The notes below the pieces were generated by a model that saw only the letters and a program-made list of their open reading frames with translations, had not been told where the DNA came from and did no database searches. Source: Streptomyces sp. YS415 (lineage in GTDB: Bacteria; Actinomycetota; Actinomycetes; Streptomycetales; Streptomycetaceae). Taken from it: a DNA stretch of 64,000 bases. Made by a program: the position numbers and the translations under genes. The stretch's first letter is position 1; each line of letters opens with the position of its first letter. Shown here one piece after another: positions 48,398-57,013 of this stretch. The DNA is taken from positions 62,001 to 126,000 of the forward strand of contig NZ_JAMJFL010000011.1 in the NCBI RefSeq assembly GCF_023544665.1, in the 5' to 3' direction.

Positions 48398-48994
48398 TTA
48401 CGCCGCGCCCACGACCTCGGGAATCCGGAACGGCTTCCCGCAGCCGCCGCAGACGATCGGGGCCTGGGCCAGCACCGAGGGGACGACGCGGACATTGCGG
48501 CCGCAGTCGCAGACCGCCTTGACGCGGACCCCGCCCCCGGACGAGCCGTGCCGGGCCGCCGGACCCCGGAAGGACCGGGCCGTGTCCGCCGACGTGGCCG
48601 CCGTGTGCGCCTTCAGGGCGCGCTGGAGGCGCTCGATCGTCGGACGGTAGCGTCGCTTGGCCTCCGGATTGAGGGTGACCAGCGAGAAGCCGCTGCTGGG
48701 GTGGGGTTCGTCGGGGTGGTCCAGGCCCAGCTCCTCGGCGATGGCCAGGAATCTGCGGTTGTGGTAGCGGCCCGCCCGGGAGGTGTCGCGGACTCCTCGG
48801 GCGGCGGCGATGCCGTGCACCGCCTCATGAAGCAGCCGCTCGAAGGAGAGCTCGTGTCCGCACGCGGACGACGACTCTCCGATCAGGGACTCTGGCGCGG
48901 CGAGATCCGGCAGTTCGGGGTGGTGCCGCTGAATGTCGGCCCACGCCTGCGCCAGTTCCGCGGCGAGAACAGGTGGTGTCTGTGTCGTGCTCAC
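48398..48994 (-). CDS. SprT-like metalloprotease-like protein
   Basis: 198-aa protein. An HExxH zinc site is at H56-E57-H60 (LLHEAVHGIAAARGV), followed by TSRAGRYHNRRFLAIAEELGL with the conserved HN. A zinc ribbon CDCGRNVRV..CGGCGKPFR is near the C-terminus. SprT/SPRTN-type domains cut DNA-bound proteins in eukaryotes; the bacterial role is unknown. It stands alone, with a 283-bp gap before rpsP and a divergent-looking stretch before proS. GTG 48994, no strong ribosome site. Confidence 0.82.
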   Translation of the reverse strand: MSTTQTPPVLAAELAQAWADIQRHHPELPDLAAPESLIGESSSACGHELSFERLLHEAVHGIAAARGVRDTSRAGRYHNRRFLAIAEELGLDHPDEPHPSSGFSLVTLNPEAKRRYRPTIERLQRALKAHTAATSADTARSFRGPAARHGSSGGGVRVKAVCDCGRNVRVVPSVLAQAPIVCGGCGKPFRIPEVVGAA

Positions 48995-49128
48995 GTAATG
49001 ACAACGAGCCGGGGTGCCCCGGTGTTCCGATTCCGGGCCATCCCAAATAATTTGCACGTACCCGTCAGTTGCCGCTGATGCGTCCTGACGAGGGCGGGTG
49101 CGCTGATCTGCGGAGAAGCCTCGCAGCT

Positions 49129-49143
49129 CACCACAAGGTGGTG
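49129..49143. repeat. short palindrome between proS and the SprT-like gene
   Basis: CACCAC-AAG-GTGGTG is a perfect 6-bp inverted repeat in the 260-bp gap 48995-49254. It could be an operator or a weak terminator for proS. The rest of the gap shows an AT-rich patch (near 49045) that may hold the SprT-like gene's promoter. Confidence 0.35.
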
Positions 49144-49254
49144 CGTAGGCTGACGTACGCCCCGGCGCGTACGCCGTCTCCGCACGGTGGGGTGGCAGTG
49201 TCGGGCGGCGGCGCAAGAGGCCTTTCGGTCGCTCTCGCGCCTTTCCGCCTCGTC

Positions 49255-50667
49255 TCAGTAAGCGCGCGCGACGATCGCGACGTTACCCGGCGCGTCCTCG
49301 TCCTCCGGCACCGACCCGTCCTCGGCGACCAGACAGCGTACGGTCACCGAGTGCTCGGCCAGCGCGGCCTCGCCCGCCGCGCCCAGCGCGGCCCACGGGA
49401 TGCGCGCCCAGCCGGTGGCGGCGGCCTCGACGGCCTCCTCGATCGTCGACACCTCACTCGTGCGGGACTCGCGGCGCTCTCGGGACTGCGTGAGCAGCAG
49501 CGCCTGGTCGTCCTCCAGCATCCCGGGCAGCAGCTCCACCAGGGATTCGAGGGCCACCGCCTCCTTGCCGCCGGGAATCCGGCGAGCCACCATCGCGGTG
49601 CCGCTCTCCAGGTCGCGCGGCCCGATCTCGATCCGCACCGGCACGCCCTTGAGCTCCCAGTCGACCGCGCGCCGCCCAAAGGGGGTGTCCGTACGGTCGT
49701 CGACCCGCACCCGGATGCCGGCCGCCTTCAGCCGGTCGCCGAGCTCGCGGACCTTGGCCAGAACCGCCTCGTCGCCCTTGATCGCGAGGACGACGACCTG
49801 GATCTGCGCCAGCCGCGGCGGCACGCGCAGGCCGTTGTCGTCCCCGTGCGCCATCACCAGGGCGCCGATCATGCGGGTCGTCGAACCCCAGGAGGTCTGC
49901 CAGACGAGTTCCTGCGTGCCGTCCTTCGACAGGTAGCGCGTGTTGAAGGCCCTGGCGAAGTTCTGGCCCAGTTCATGGCTGGTGGCCATCTGGAGCGCCT
50001 TGCCGTCGCCCATCATGCCTTCGAGGGTGAGGGTGTTGAGCGCCCCGGCGAACCGCTCCTTGACGGTCTTGCGGCCGGGTACGACGTCCATGGCGAGGAG
50101 GTTCACCATGAAGTCCTCGTAGACCTGACGGTGGATGTGCGCGGCGAAGTCGCGGGCGTCCTCGTACGTGGCGTGCGCGGTGTGGCCCTCCTGCCAGAGG
50201 AACTCCGTCGTGCGCAGGAACAGCCGGGGCCTGAGTTCCCAACGCACCACGTTGGCCCACTGGTTGATCAGCAGCGGCAGGTCGCGGTAGCTCTGCACCC
50301 ACTTGGCGAAGTAGTCGTTGACGATCATCTCGGAGGTGGGCCGGACGACCGCCGGCTCCTCCAGCTCCTTGCCGCCGCCGTGCGTGACCACCGCCAGCTC
50401 GGGCGCGAAGCCCTCGACGTGGTCGGCCTCCCTGGCGAAGTACGACTGCGGGATGAGCAGCGGGAAGTACGCGTTCTGGGTGCCCGTCTCCTTGATGCGG
50501 GCGTCCATCTCCGCCTGCATCCGCTCCCACAGTCCGTACCCGTACGGTCGGATCACCATCGTGCCGCGCACCGGCCCATTGTCGGCCAGCTCGGCCTTGG
50601 CGATCAGATCCTGGTACCAGCGCGGGAAGTCGTCCGCCCGCGGTGTGAGAACGGGTGCCTTTGCCAT
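49255..50667 (-). CDS. proS: prolyl-tRNA synthetase, archaeal/eukaryotic type
   Basis: 470-aa class II synthetase. Motif 2 reads RWELRPRLFLRTTEFLWQEGHTAHATYEDA and VVRPTSEMIVNDYFAKWVQSYRDLPLLINQWANVVRWE precedes it; both are hallmarks of the archaeal/eukaryotic form. The ~180-residue editing insertion of bacterial ProRS is absent, matching the short length. The anticodon-binding domain is IQVVVLAIKGDEAVLAKVRELGDRL; the C-terminal segment is degenerate in zinc-site Cys (only one Cys, CLVAEDGS). Streptomyces usually also have a bacterial-type ProRS elsewhere, so this may be the second copy. ATG 50667. Confidence 0.94.
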   Translation of the reverse strand: MAKAPVLTPRADDFPRWYQDLIAKAELADNGPVRGTMVIRPYGYGLWERMQAEMDARIKETGTQNAYFPLLIPQSYFAREADHVEGFAPELAVVTHGGGKELEEPAVVRPTSEMIVNDYFAKWVQSYRDLPLLINQWANVVRWELRPRLFLRTTEFLWQEGHTAHATYEDARDFAAHIHRQVYEDFMVNLLAMDVVPGRKTVKERFAGALNTLTLEGMMGDGKALQMATSHELGQNFARAFNTRYLSKDGTQELVWQTSWGSTTRMIGALVMAHGDDNGLRVPPRLAQIQVVVLAIKGDEAVLAKVRELGDRLKAAGIRVRVDDRTDTPFGRRAVDWELKGVPVRIEIGPRDLESGTAMVARRIPGGKEAVALESLVELLPGMLEDDQALLLTQSRERRESRTSEVSTIEEAVEAAATGWARIPWAALGAAGEAALAEHSVTVRCLVAEDGSVPEDEDAPGNVAIVARAY

Positions 50668-50865
50668 GGCGCGATGGTACGGGCCCACGTTGCCGGAATG
50701 TGAATTCTCGCCACAGGCACGTGCCGGTCCCAAGCCGGGCCCGACGACCCCTGGACTCCGGGTCGAGCGCGGAGTTTCCTGGCATACGGGGGAAGAGCGA
50801 ACGCACGGCACGGGGGACACGGAAACGGGCACAGCGGCAACTCTCTGCGGATTGGGGCGCTTTCG

Positions 50866-51723
50866 ATGACACCTACGCTCGTGCGGCAACACCTGTCTCA
50901 CCCGGGATCCAAGACCCGTGTGGACCTGTGGGCACGCGCGCGTGACTGGTCGGAGATCCAGGAGCGGATGCTGGTACCGCTCTACGAGGCCGTCTACGAG
51001 CGGCTCGAAGTGGGCCCCGGCACACGGATGTTGGGCCTCGGCTGCGGTTCCGGGCTCGCCCTGCTGATGGCGTCCTCCCGGGGGGCCGCGATCGCCGGTG
51101 TCGAGTCCGCCTCCCCCGAACGGCTCGCCCTCGCCAAGCAGCGGCTGGCGGCGGGGCCGGGGGGCGCACGCGCGCGTGCCGACACCCGGCTCACCGACGG
51201 CTCACCCCGGGACGCGGCCGGGCCAGGGGCGCCCGCGTACAGCCTGGTGACGGCGTTCGAGCCCATCGGGTGTCTCGCGGGCGACTCGGAGGGCCTCGGC
51301 GACCTGCTGCGAGGGGCGAGGCCGCTCGCCGAGCAGGGGGCGGCCGTGGTGCTGGCCGGCTGGGGTCCGCCGGAGCGCTGCGCCACGTCGTCCGTGCTGC
51401 GCGTGGCCACCAAGCTGGCAGATCCGCTGCGCAGAGCGGGCAGTTGGCGCCCCGCTCTGCGGGACGACCTGGAGGAGGTCGCGCACCGGGCCGGCCTGCG
51501 TCCCGACGGCTCCGGGCGGGTGGCGTGCCCCTTCGGCTACGCCGATGTCGACAGCGCCGTACGCGGACTGCTGTCGACCGGGCTGTTCGACGCGGCGATC
51601 GCCGCGACGGACCGGGCACAGGTGGACAAGGAACTGACGGAGGCCCTCCATCCGCACCGGCGGACGGACGGCACCGTGTGGATGCCGAACGTGTTCCGGT
51701 ACCTCATCGCCCGGGTGCCCTGA
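50866..51723 (+). CDS. SAM-dependent methyltransferase-like protein
   Basis: 285-aa class I methyltransferase-like protein. Motif I LGLGCGSGLALLMA is near residue 56, with VAIAGVESASPERLALAKQ (motif II acidic Glu) after it; AYSLVTAFEPIGCLA is the third motif area. The C-terminal ~100 residues resemble regulators or methyltransferases of small molecules and are not diagnostic. Substrate unknown. Divergent from proS with 198 bp between. ATG 50866 without clear ribosome site. Confidence 0.78.
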   Translation: MTPTLVRQHLSHPGSKTRVDLWARARDWSEIQERMLVPLYEAVYERLEVGPGTRMLGLGCGSGLALLMASSRGAAIAGVESASPERLALAKQRLAAGPGGARARADTRLTDGSPRDAAGPGAPAYSLVTAFEPIGCLAGDSEGLGDLLRGARPLAEQGAAVVLAGWGPPERCATSSVLRVATKLADPLRRAGSWRPALRDDLEEVAHRAGLRPDGSGRVACPFGYADVDSAVRGLLSTGLFDAAIAATDRAQVDKELTEALHPHRRTDGTVWMPNVFRYLIARVP

Positions 51724-51780
51724 ACGCCCCGCGCGGGCGGGCGAGTTCCTGGAAGTGCACGTGTGAATGGTGTGAAGGAT

Positions 51781-51806
51781 GCGAAGCAAGAACCTTCTCG
51801 CTTCGC
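51781..51806 (+). repeat. inverted repeat after the methyltransferase gene
   Basis: GCGAAGC (51781-51787) and GCTTCGC (51800-51806) form a 7-bp stem with 12-nt loop. It lies 58 bp after the methyltransferase stop and 72 bp before the lipoprotein start. It could end the first gene or bind a regulator. Confidence 0.45.
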
Positions 51807-51877
51807 TGAACTGCGCGCCTTCCCTCTAGCCTGACGAATCGCTCGGGGGAATTACACATCCGCATACAGGAGCTGTT

Positions 51878-52483
51878 GTGCTGTACCGCAAGACCGCGCT
51901 GCGTCTGGCCGCGCCCGTCGCCGTCCTCGCCCTGGCGCTCACCGCCTGCTCGGGCGGGGACGACGAGGCCGACGCGAAGAGCCCGGCCACCTCGCAGGCG
52001 AAGGCCTCGCCCGCCGCCCCCGAGCCCTCCTCCGGCGGCGCGCTGAAGCCCGGCCGGAGCGCCACGGGGGTGTACGAGGAGGACCCCGGCAAGGTCACGT
52101 ACGAGATCCTCGCGGAGCGGGTCGACGTGGGCACCGAGGCCGAGGCCGCGCAGGCGGTGGCCGACCCCGAGGACGCCAAGGGGCTCGTCCCGGCCGTCGC
52201 CCATGTGACGTTCACGCACAAGGGCGGCCCGGCGCTGACCGGCTCCCCCCAGGTCGGCGACGGGACCACCGTCTGGGCCGACGGACAGCGCGGCTCCATC
52301 CTCATCGGCGCCGCCGAGGACGCGGCCGGCTGCGAGGACCCCTACGACATCGAGGGCTGGAAGCAGGGCGAGAGCCACACCTTCTGCGAGACCTACCTGG
52401 TGCCCGCCGGCGCGAAGAACGTCGAGGTGCACTGGCAGGAGGCCGAGGCAGAGCCGTACACCTGGACCTTCCCGAACGGCTAG
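51878..52483 (+). CDS. putative lipoprotein of unknown function
   Basis: 201-aa exported protein. Signal peptide LYRKTALRLAAPVAVLALALTAC with lipobox LTAC (Cys24), then an Asp/Ser/Ala/Pro-rich linker to about residue 60. The globular part (TYEILAERVDVGTEAEAAQAV, CEDPYDIEGWKQGESHTFCETYLVPAGAKNVEVHW) has a paired Cys and resembles DUF4352-type or telokinin-like domains seen in actinobacterial lipoproteins. GTG start with AGGAG 5 nt upstream. A strong terminator follows. Confidence 0.82.
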   Translation: MLYRKTALRLAAPVAVLALALTACSGGDDEADAKSPATSQAKASPAAPEPSSGGALKPGRSATGVYEEDPGKVTYEILAERVDVGTEAEAAQAVADPEDAKGLVPAVAHVTFTHKGGPALTGSPQVGDGTTVWADGQRGSILIGAAEDAAGCEDPYDIEGWKQGESHTFCETYLVPAGAKNVEVHWQEAEAEPYTWTFPNG

Positions 52484-52505
52484 CGGGGCTCCGGCCCCGG
52501 CACGC

Positions 52506-52542
52506 GAGGAGGGCGCCCCCGGTGGCCGGGGGCGCCCTCCTC
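52506..52542. terminator. strong bidirectional terminator
   Basis: Perfect 15-bp arms GAGGAGGGCGCCCCC (52506-52520) and GGGGGCGCCCTCCTC (52528-52542) around a 7-nt loop. It separates the lipoprotein gene from the convergent ffh gene, 22 bp after the former's stop and 20 bp past the ffh stop. Confidence 0.9.
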
Positions 52543-52562
52543 GTCGTACCCGGATCCGGGTG

Positions 52563-54116
52563 TCAGCCCATGAACTTCTTGAATTCGTCCGGCAGTTCGA
52601 AGTCCTGCGGAGCCTGCTGGCCGGGCACGCCGAAGGCGCCGCCGGCCTGGGCGGCGGCCGCGCGCCGGGCGGCCTCCTCCTGCTCCTGCTGCTTGCGCTT
52701 CATCGGGTTGCCGGAGCGCTGCTTGCCCTTGGCCTTCTTGGGCTGCTTCTTCGTCCGGCCGGGGCCGCCGCCCATGCCCGGCATCCCGGGCATCCCCGGC
52801 ATGCCGCCGCCCTGGGCCATGCGGGACATCATCTTGCGGGCCTCGAAGAACCGCTCGACCAGGTTCTTCACCGCACTGACGTCGACACCGGAGCCCTTGG
52901 CGATGCGGGCGCGGCGCGAGCCGTTGATGATCGTCGGTTCCTGGCGCTCGGCCGGGGTCATCGACTTGATGATCGCGGCGGTGCGGTCGACGTCCCGCTC
53001 GTCCAGGTTGTTGATCTGGTCCTTGATCTGCCCCATGCCGGGCAGCATGCCGAGCAGCTTGGAGATCGAGCCCATCTTCCTGACCTGTTCCATCTGGGAC
53101 AGGAAGTCGTCGAGGGTGAAGTCCTGGCCCTTCTTGGAGGCCAGCTTCTCCGCCATCTTCTGGGCTTCGGCCTGGTCGAAGGTCTTCTCCGCCTGCTCGA
53201 TCAGGGTGAGCAGGTCACCCATGTCGAGGATGCGGGAGGCCATCCGGTCCGGGTGGAAGGCGTCGAAGTCGCCGAGCTTCTCGCCGTTCGACGCGAACAT
53301 GATCGGCTTGCCGGTGATCTGCCGGATCGACAGGGCGGCACCACCGCGGGCGTCACCGTCGAGCTTGGAGAGCACCACGCCGTCGAAGCCGACGCCGTCG
53401 CGGAACGACTCGGCGGTGTTGACCGCGTCCTGGCCGATCATGGCGTCGACGACGAAGAGGATCTCGTCGGGGCTGACCGCGTCCCGGATGTCCGCGGCCT
53501 GCTGCATCATCTCCTGGTCGATGCCCAGGCGGCCGGCGGTGTCGACGATCACGATGTCGTGGACCCGGGACTTCGCGAACTCGATGGAGTCCTTGGCGAC
53601 CTTGACCGGGTCACCGACGCCGTTGCCCGGCTCCGGGGCGAACACCGCGACGCCGGCGCGCTCGGCGACGACGCTGAGCTGGTTCACGGCGTTCGGCCGC
53701 TGGAGGTCACAGGCGACCAGCAGCGGGGAGTGGCCCTGCTCCTTGAGCCAGTGGCCGAGCTTGCCCGCGAGGGTGGTCTTACCGGCACCCTGCAGACCCG
53801 CCAGCATGATCACGGTGGGCGGCTGCTTGGCGAAGCGGAGACGGCGCGTCTCGCCGCCCAGGATGGTGACCAGTTCGTCGTTGACGACCTTGAGGACCTG
53901 CTGGGCGGGGTTCAGCGCCTTGGAGACCTCGGCCCCGAGCGCGCGCTCCTTGACGTTCTTGATGAACGTGCGGACGACGGGGAGGGCGACATCCGCTTCG
54001 AGGAGCGCGATGCGGATCTCGCGCGCCGTGGCGTCGATGTCCGCTTCGCTCAAGCGCCCCTTGCCGCGCAAGTTCTTGAAGGTCGCTGAAAGGCGATCGG
54101 AGAGAGTATCGAACAC
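52563..54116 (-). CDS. ffh: signal recognition particle protein Ffh
   Basis: 517-aa SRP54-type GTPase binding signal peptides on the ribosome with 4.5S RNA. N domain (LSDRLSATFKNLRGKGRLSEADIDATAREIRIALLEADV), G domain motifs G1 GLQGAGKTTLAGKL, DTAGRLG and TKLDG-like LSKLDGDARGG. The Met-rich M domain follows with SRRARIAKGSG. The C-terminal ~70 residues (GMPGMPGMPGMGGG, Lys-rich) are an actinobacterial extension. GTG 54116 is the usual start. Its receptor FtsY is also in this window. Confidence 0.97.
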   Translation of the reverse strand: MFDTLSDRLSATFKNLRGKGRLSEADIDATAREIRIALLEADVALPVVRTFIKNVKERALGAEVSKALNPAQQVLKVVNDELVTILGGETRRLRFAKQPPTVIMLAGLQGAGKTTLAGKLGHWLKEQGHSPLLVACDLQRPNAVNQLSVVAERAGVAVFAPEPGNGVGDPVKVAKDSIEFAKSRVHDIVIVDTAGRLGIDQEMMQQAADIRDAVSPDEILFVVDAMIGQDAVNTAESFRDGVGFDGVVLSKLDGDARGGAALSIRQITGKPIMFASNGEKLGDFDAFHPDRMASRILDMGDLLTLIEQAEKTFDQAEAQKMAEKLASKKGQDFTLDDFLSQMEQVRKMGSISKLLGMLPGMGQIKDQINNLDERDVDRTAAIIKSMTPAERQEPTIINGSRRARIAKGSGVDVSAVKNLVERFFEARKMMSRMAQGGGMPGMPGMPGMGGGPGRTKKQPKKAKGKQRSGNPMKRKQQEQEEAARRAAAAQAGGAFGVPGQQAPQDFELPDEFKKFMG

Positions 54117-54199
54117 GGCGGCGTCGGTCCTCGGGGTCGGTGGCAGCTGGGAATCGCCCTCCAGGGTATCCCGGCGGCAGGAGTCGCCGGGATCCCCGT

Positions 54200-56647
54200 T
54201 CAGCCACGCAACGTCTCCTCCAGTTTCCGGGCCACCGAAGCGGCCTCCTCGCGGGGCAGCGGGGCCCCCTCGGAACCGGTGACATAGAACGCGTCGACGG
54301 CGTTCGCGCCGAGCGTGCTGACGTGCGCGCTGCGCATCCGCACCCGCGCGTCCTCCAGGGCCCGGCCGATCCGGAACAGCAGTCCCGGCGCGTCCTGGGC
54401 CCGGACCTCGATCACCGTGGCCAGCCGCGAGGCGGCCGGGTGGACGGTGACCCTCGGGGGCGGCGCCAGGACGCCCCGGCGGCGGGGGTAGGCCGCGTCC
54501 CGCTCGGCCAGGCGGCCCGCGATGTCGAGGGAGCCGTCCAGGGCCCGCACCAGGTCGGCGCGGAGCCGGGCGGCCTGGGGCAGCGAGCCGTACTCCGCGG
54601 CGACCCGCCAGTTCAGCAGCAGGACCGACCCCTCGACGCCGTCGGGGAGGTCCAGCGCGCGCAGTTCCGCCGTGCGGACGGTGAGCCGGTGCATCGCCAG
54701 GACGCCCGCCACGGCGGGCAGCACGCCCGGCTGGTCCGGTACGGCGATCAGCAGCTCCACGCCGAGCGGTTCCGGATCCCCCGTCGGCTGCTCGTCCGCC
54801 GGGGGCTCGGTCTGGGCGCGCAGGGCCAGCACCGGGCTGCCGGTGGCGACGGCCTCGATGGCCAGCCGCTCCTGCTCGGCGGTGGGCGCGGCGGCCTCCG
54901 GTTCCTCGGAGGCGTCCCCCGCGAGCACCGCGGAGACGCGTTTCACCAGGTCGGTGACGAGGGAGCCGCGCCACGACGACCAGGCGGCGGGGCCGGTGGC
55001 CAGCGCGTCCGCCTCGGTCAGCGCGTGCAGCAGCTCCAGCGTGGACTGGCTGCCGACCGCATCGGCGACCGAGCGGACCGTGGCCGGATCCTCCAGGTCA
55101 CGCCGGGTGGCGGTGTCGACGAGCAGCAGGTGGTGCCGTACGAGGGTGGCGAGTACGGCGACCTCCTCGCGGTCGAAGCCGATCCGGGCGGCCACGTCAC
55201 GCGCGATGATCTCGCCGGCCACGGAGTGGTCCCCGGGCCAGCCCTTGCCGATGTCGTGCAGCAGCGCGGCGACCAGGAGCAGGTCGGGGCGGTGGACGCG
55301 GCGGGTGAACTCGGAGGCGCGGACGGCGGTCTCGATGAGGTGCCGGTCCACGGTCCAGATGTGCACGGCGTTGCGCTGGGGGCGGCAGCGCACCCGCTCC
55401 CAGTCGGGCAGCAGCCGGGTGATCAGGCCCTCGGCCTCCAGCGCCTCCCAGACCTCGATGGTGGGGCGCCCGGAGCCGAGCAGGGTCACGAGCTGTTCGC
55501 GGGCCTCGGCGGGCCAGGGCGTGGGCAGCGGGCGGGTGGTGGCGGCCAGCCGCCGTACGGCGTGCAGGGAGAGCGGGAGTCCGGCCTGCGCGGCGGCGGC
55601 CGCGGCGCGCAAGGGGAGCACGGGGTCGCGTTCGGGGCGCGCGGCACGGGCGAGCACCACCTCGCCGTCCTGTTCCACGACACCCTCGGCCAGCGGCGAG
55701 CGTTCCGTCACCGGCTTGCCGCCGCCCAGCATGGCGCGCAGCCGGGGCCGCACCGCGCGGGACCGCAGGACGCGCCCCACTTCACGCCAGGTGACATCAC
55801 TGGCGTACGCGATGACCCGCGCCGCCTCGTACACCTGCCGCAGCAGGGTGTCGGCGTCCAGCAGGCCCAGCTCGGCCGCGACCTGGTCCTGTTCCTGCAG
55901 TGCCAGCCGGTCGGTCGCGCGCCCGGTGGCCAGGTGGAGTGCGTCGCGTACGTCGAGCAGCCGGCGCCGGGCGTCGTCGAGGCCCTCGCGGGGGGCGTCG
56001 GCCAGCCAGGAGGCGGCGACGGCCCGCAGGATGGTGGCGTCGCGGAGGCCGCCCCGGGCCTCCTTGAGGTCGGGTTCCAGGAGGTACTGCAGCTCGCCCT
56101 GGCGCTCGGCGCGCTCGGCGGTCAGTTCCTGCAGTTCGGGCAGGCGCTTGGGGGCCTGGTTGCGCCAGTCGGCGAGGACGGCCGTGCGCAGTCCGGCGGT
56201 CAGGCCGAGGTCGCCGGCGATGTGCCGGGCGTCGAGCAGGCCCAGCTGGACCTTGAGGTCCTCCGCGGCGGTCTTGCGGGCCTCGGCGGGCGTCCGCACC
56301 GAGTGGTCCAGGGCGAGACCGAGGTCCCACACCGGGTACCAGATCCGGTCCGCAAGCGCGGCGACGGCGTCGTTGTCGCCGCCGTCGTGCAGGAGCAGCA
56401 GGTCGAGATCGCTGCGTGGGGACAGCTCGCCGCGGCCGTAGCCGCCGACCGCCACCAGGGAGACCCCGCGCAGGGACCCGGCGCCGGCGGCGAACAGGCC
56501 GGTGAGCCAGTCGTCGGTGAGTTCCGCGAGGGCTGTACGGCGCGGCGGCCCGGACCGCGCCCCCTCGGTGAGGAGGCGCAGCCGGGCCGCCGCGTAGCCG
56601 CTGGGTCCCGAGTCTTCTGCTTCCGTCGGCATGTCCGTACTCGTCAC
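54200..56647 (-). CDS. glnD: PII uridylyl/adenylyl-transferase GlnD
   Basis: 815-aa bifunctional nitrogen sensor modifying GlnK. The nucleotidyltransferase site is GGYGRGELSPRSDLDLLLLHDG (near 69-90). The HD phosphohydrolase domain carries LLVAALLHDIGKGWPGDHS (about 470), and two ACT domains close the protein (LLIAVPDQPGVLPAVAGVLA, VIEVRAQDAPGLLFRIGRALEDA). In Streptomyces, GlnD adenylylates GlnK instead of uridylylating it. GTG 56647 with AGGAG 8 nt upstream. It lies 27 bp after glnK in the amtB-glnK-glnD operon. Confidence 0.97.
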   Translation of the reverse strand: MTSTDMPTEAEDSGPSGYAAARLRLLTEGARSGPPRRTALAELTDDWLTGLFAAGAGSLRGVSLVAVGGYGRGELSPRSDLDLLLLHDGGDNDAVAALADRIWYPVWDLGLALDHSVRTPAEARKTAAEDLKVQLGLLDARHIAGDLGLTAGLRTAVLADWRNQAPKRLPELQELTAERAERQGELQYLLEPDLKEARGGLRDATILRAVAASWLADAPREGLDDARRRLLDVRDALHLATGRATDRLALQEQDQVAAELGLLDADTLLRQVYEAARVIAYASDVTWREVGRVLRSRAVRPRLRAMLGGGKPVTERSPLAEGVVEQDGEVVLARAARPERDPVLPLRAAAAAAQAGLPLSLHAVRRLAATTRPLPTPWPAEAREQLVTLLGSGRPTIEVWEALEAEGLITRLLPDWERVRCRPQRNAVHIWTVDRHLIETAVRASEFTRRVHRPDLLLVAALLHDIGKGWPGDHSVAGEIIARDVAARIGFDREEVAVLATLVRHHLLLVDTATRRDLEDPATVRSVADAVGSQSTLELLHALTEADALATGPAAWSSWRGSLVTDLVKRVSAVLAGDASEEPEAAAPTAEQERLAIEAVATGSPVLALRAQTEPPADEQPTGDPEPLGVELLIAVPDQPGVLPAVAGVLAMHRLTVRTAELRALDLPDGVEGSVLLLNWRVAAEYGSLPQAARLRADLVRALDGSLDIAGRLAERDAAYPRRRGVLAPPPRVTVHPAASRLATVIEVRAQDAPGLLFRIGRALEDARVRMRSAHVSTLGANAVDAFYVTGSEGAPLPREEAASVARKLEETLRG

Positions 56648-56674
56648 CCAGCGACTCCTGTCCGTCTTCTTCTG

Positions 56675-57013
56675 TTAGAGCGCGTCCGGTCCGCGCTCGC
56701 CGGTGCGGACCCGTACGGCCGTCTCGACCGGCAGGGACCAGACCTTGCCGTCACCGATCTTGCCGGTACGGGCGGCCTTGACGATGACGTCGATCAGCTG
56801 CTCGGCGTCGTCGTCCTCGGCGAGGACCTCGATGCGGATCTTCGGGACCAGGTCCACGGTGTACTCGGCACCGCGGTAGACCTCGGTGTGGCCCCGCTGA
56901 CGACCGTAGCCGCTGGCCTCGGTGACCGTCAGGCCGTGCACGCCGAAGGCCTGGAGGGCTTCCTTGATCTCGTCGAGCCGGTGGGGCTTGACGACTGCGG
57001 TGATGAGCTTCAT
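56675..57013 (-). CDS. glnK: nitrogen regulatory protein PII (GlnK)
   Basis: 112-aa trimeric PII signal protein. T-loop EASGYGRQRGHTEVYRGAEYTVDLVPKIR carries the modifiable Tyr51. B-loop TGKIGDGKVWSLPVETAVRVRTGERGPDAL binds ATP/ADP. ATG 57013 overlaps amtB by 4 bp, so they are coupled, the conserved amtB-glnK pair. Expected to block AmtB or signal nitrogen status, with Tyr51 adenylylated by GlnD. Confidence 0.97.
   Translation of the reverse strand: MKLITAVVKPHRLDEIKEALQAFGVHGLTVTEASGYGRQRGHTEVYRGAEYTVDLVPKIRIEVLAEDDDAEQLIDVIVKAARTGKIGDGKVWSLPVETAVRVRTGERGPDAL

Noticed and set aside
52506..52542. Transposon end or IS inverted repeat
   Set aside because: Single perfect hairpin between convergent stops; no transposase and no target duplication.
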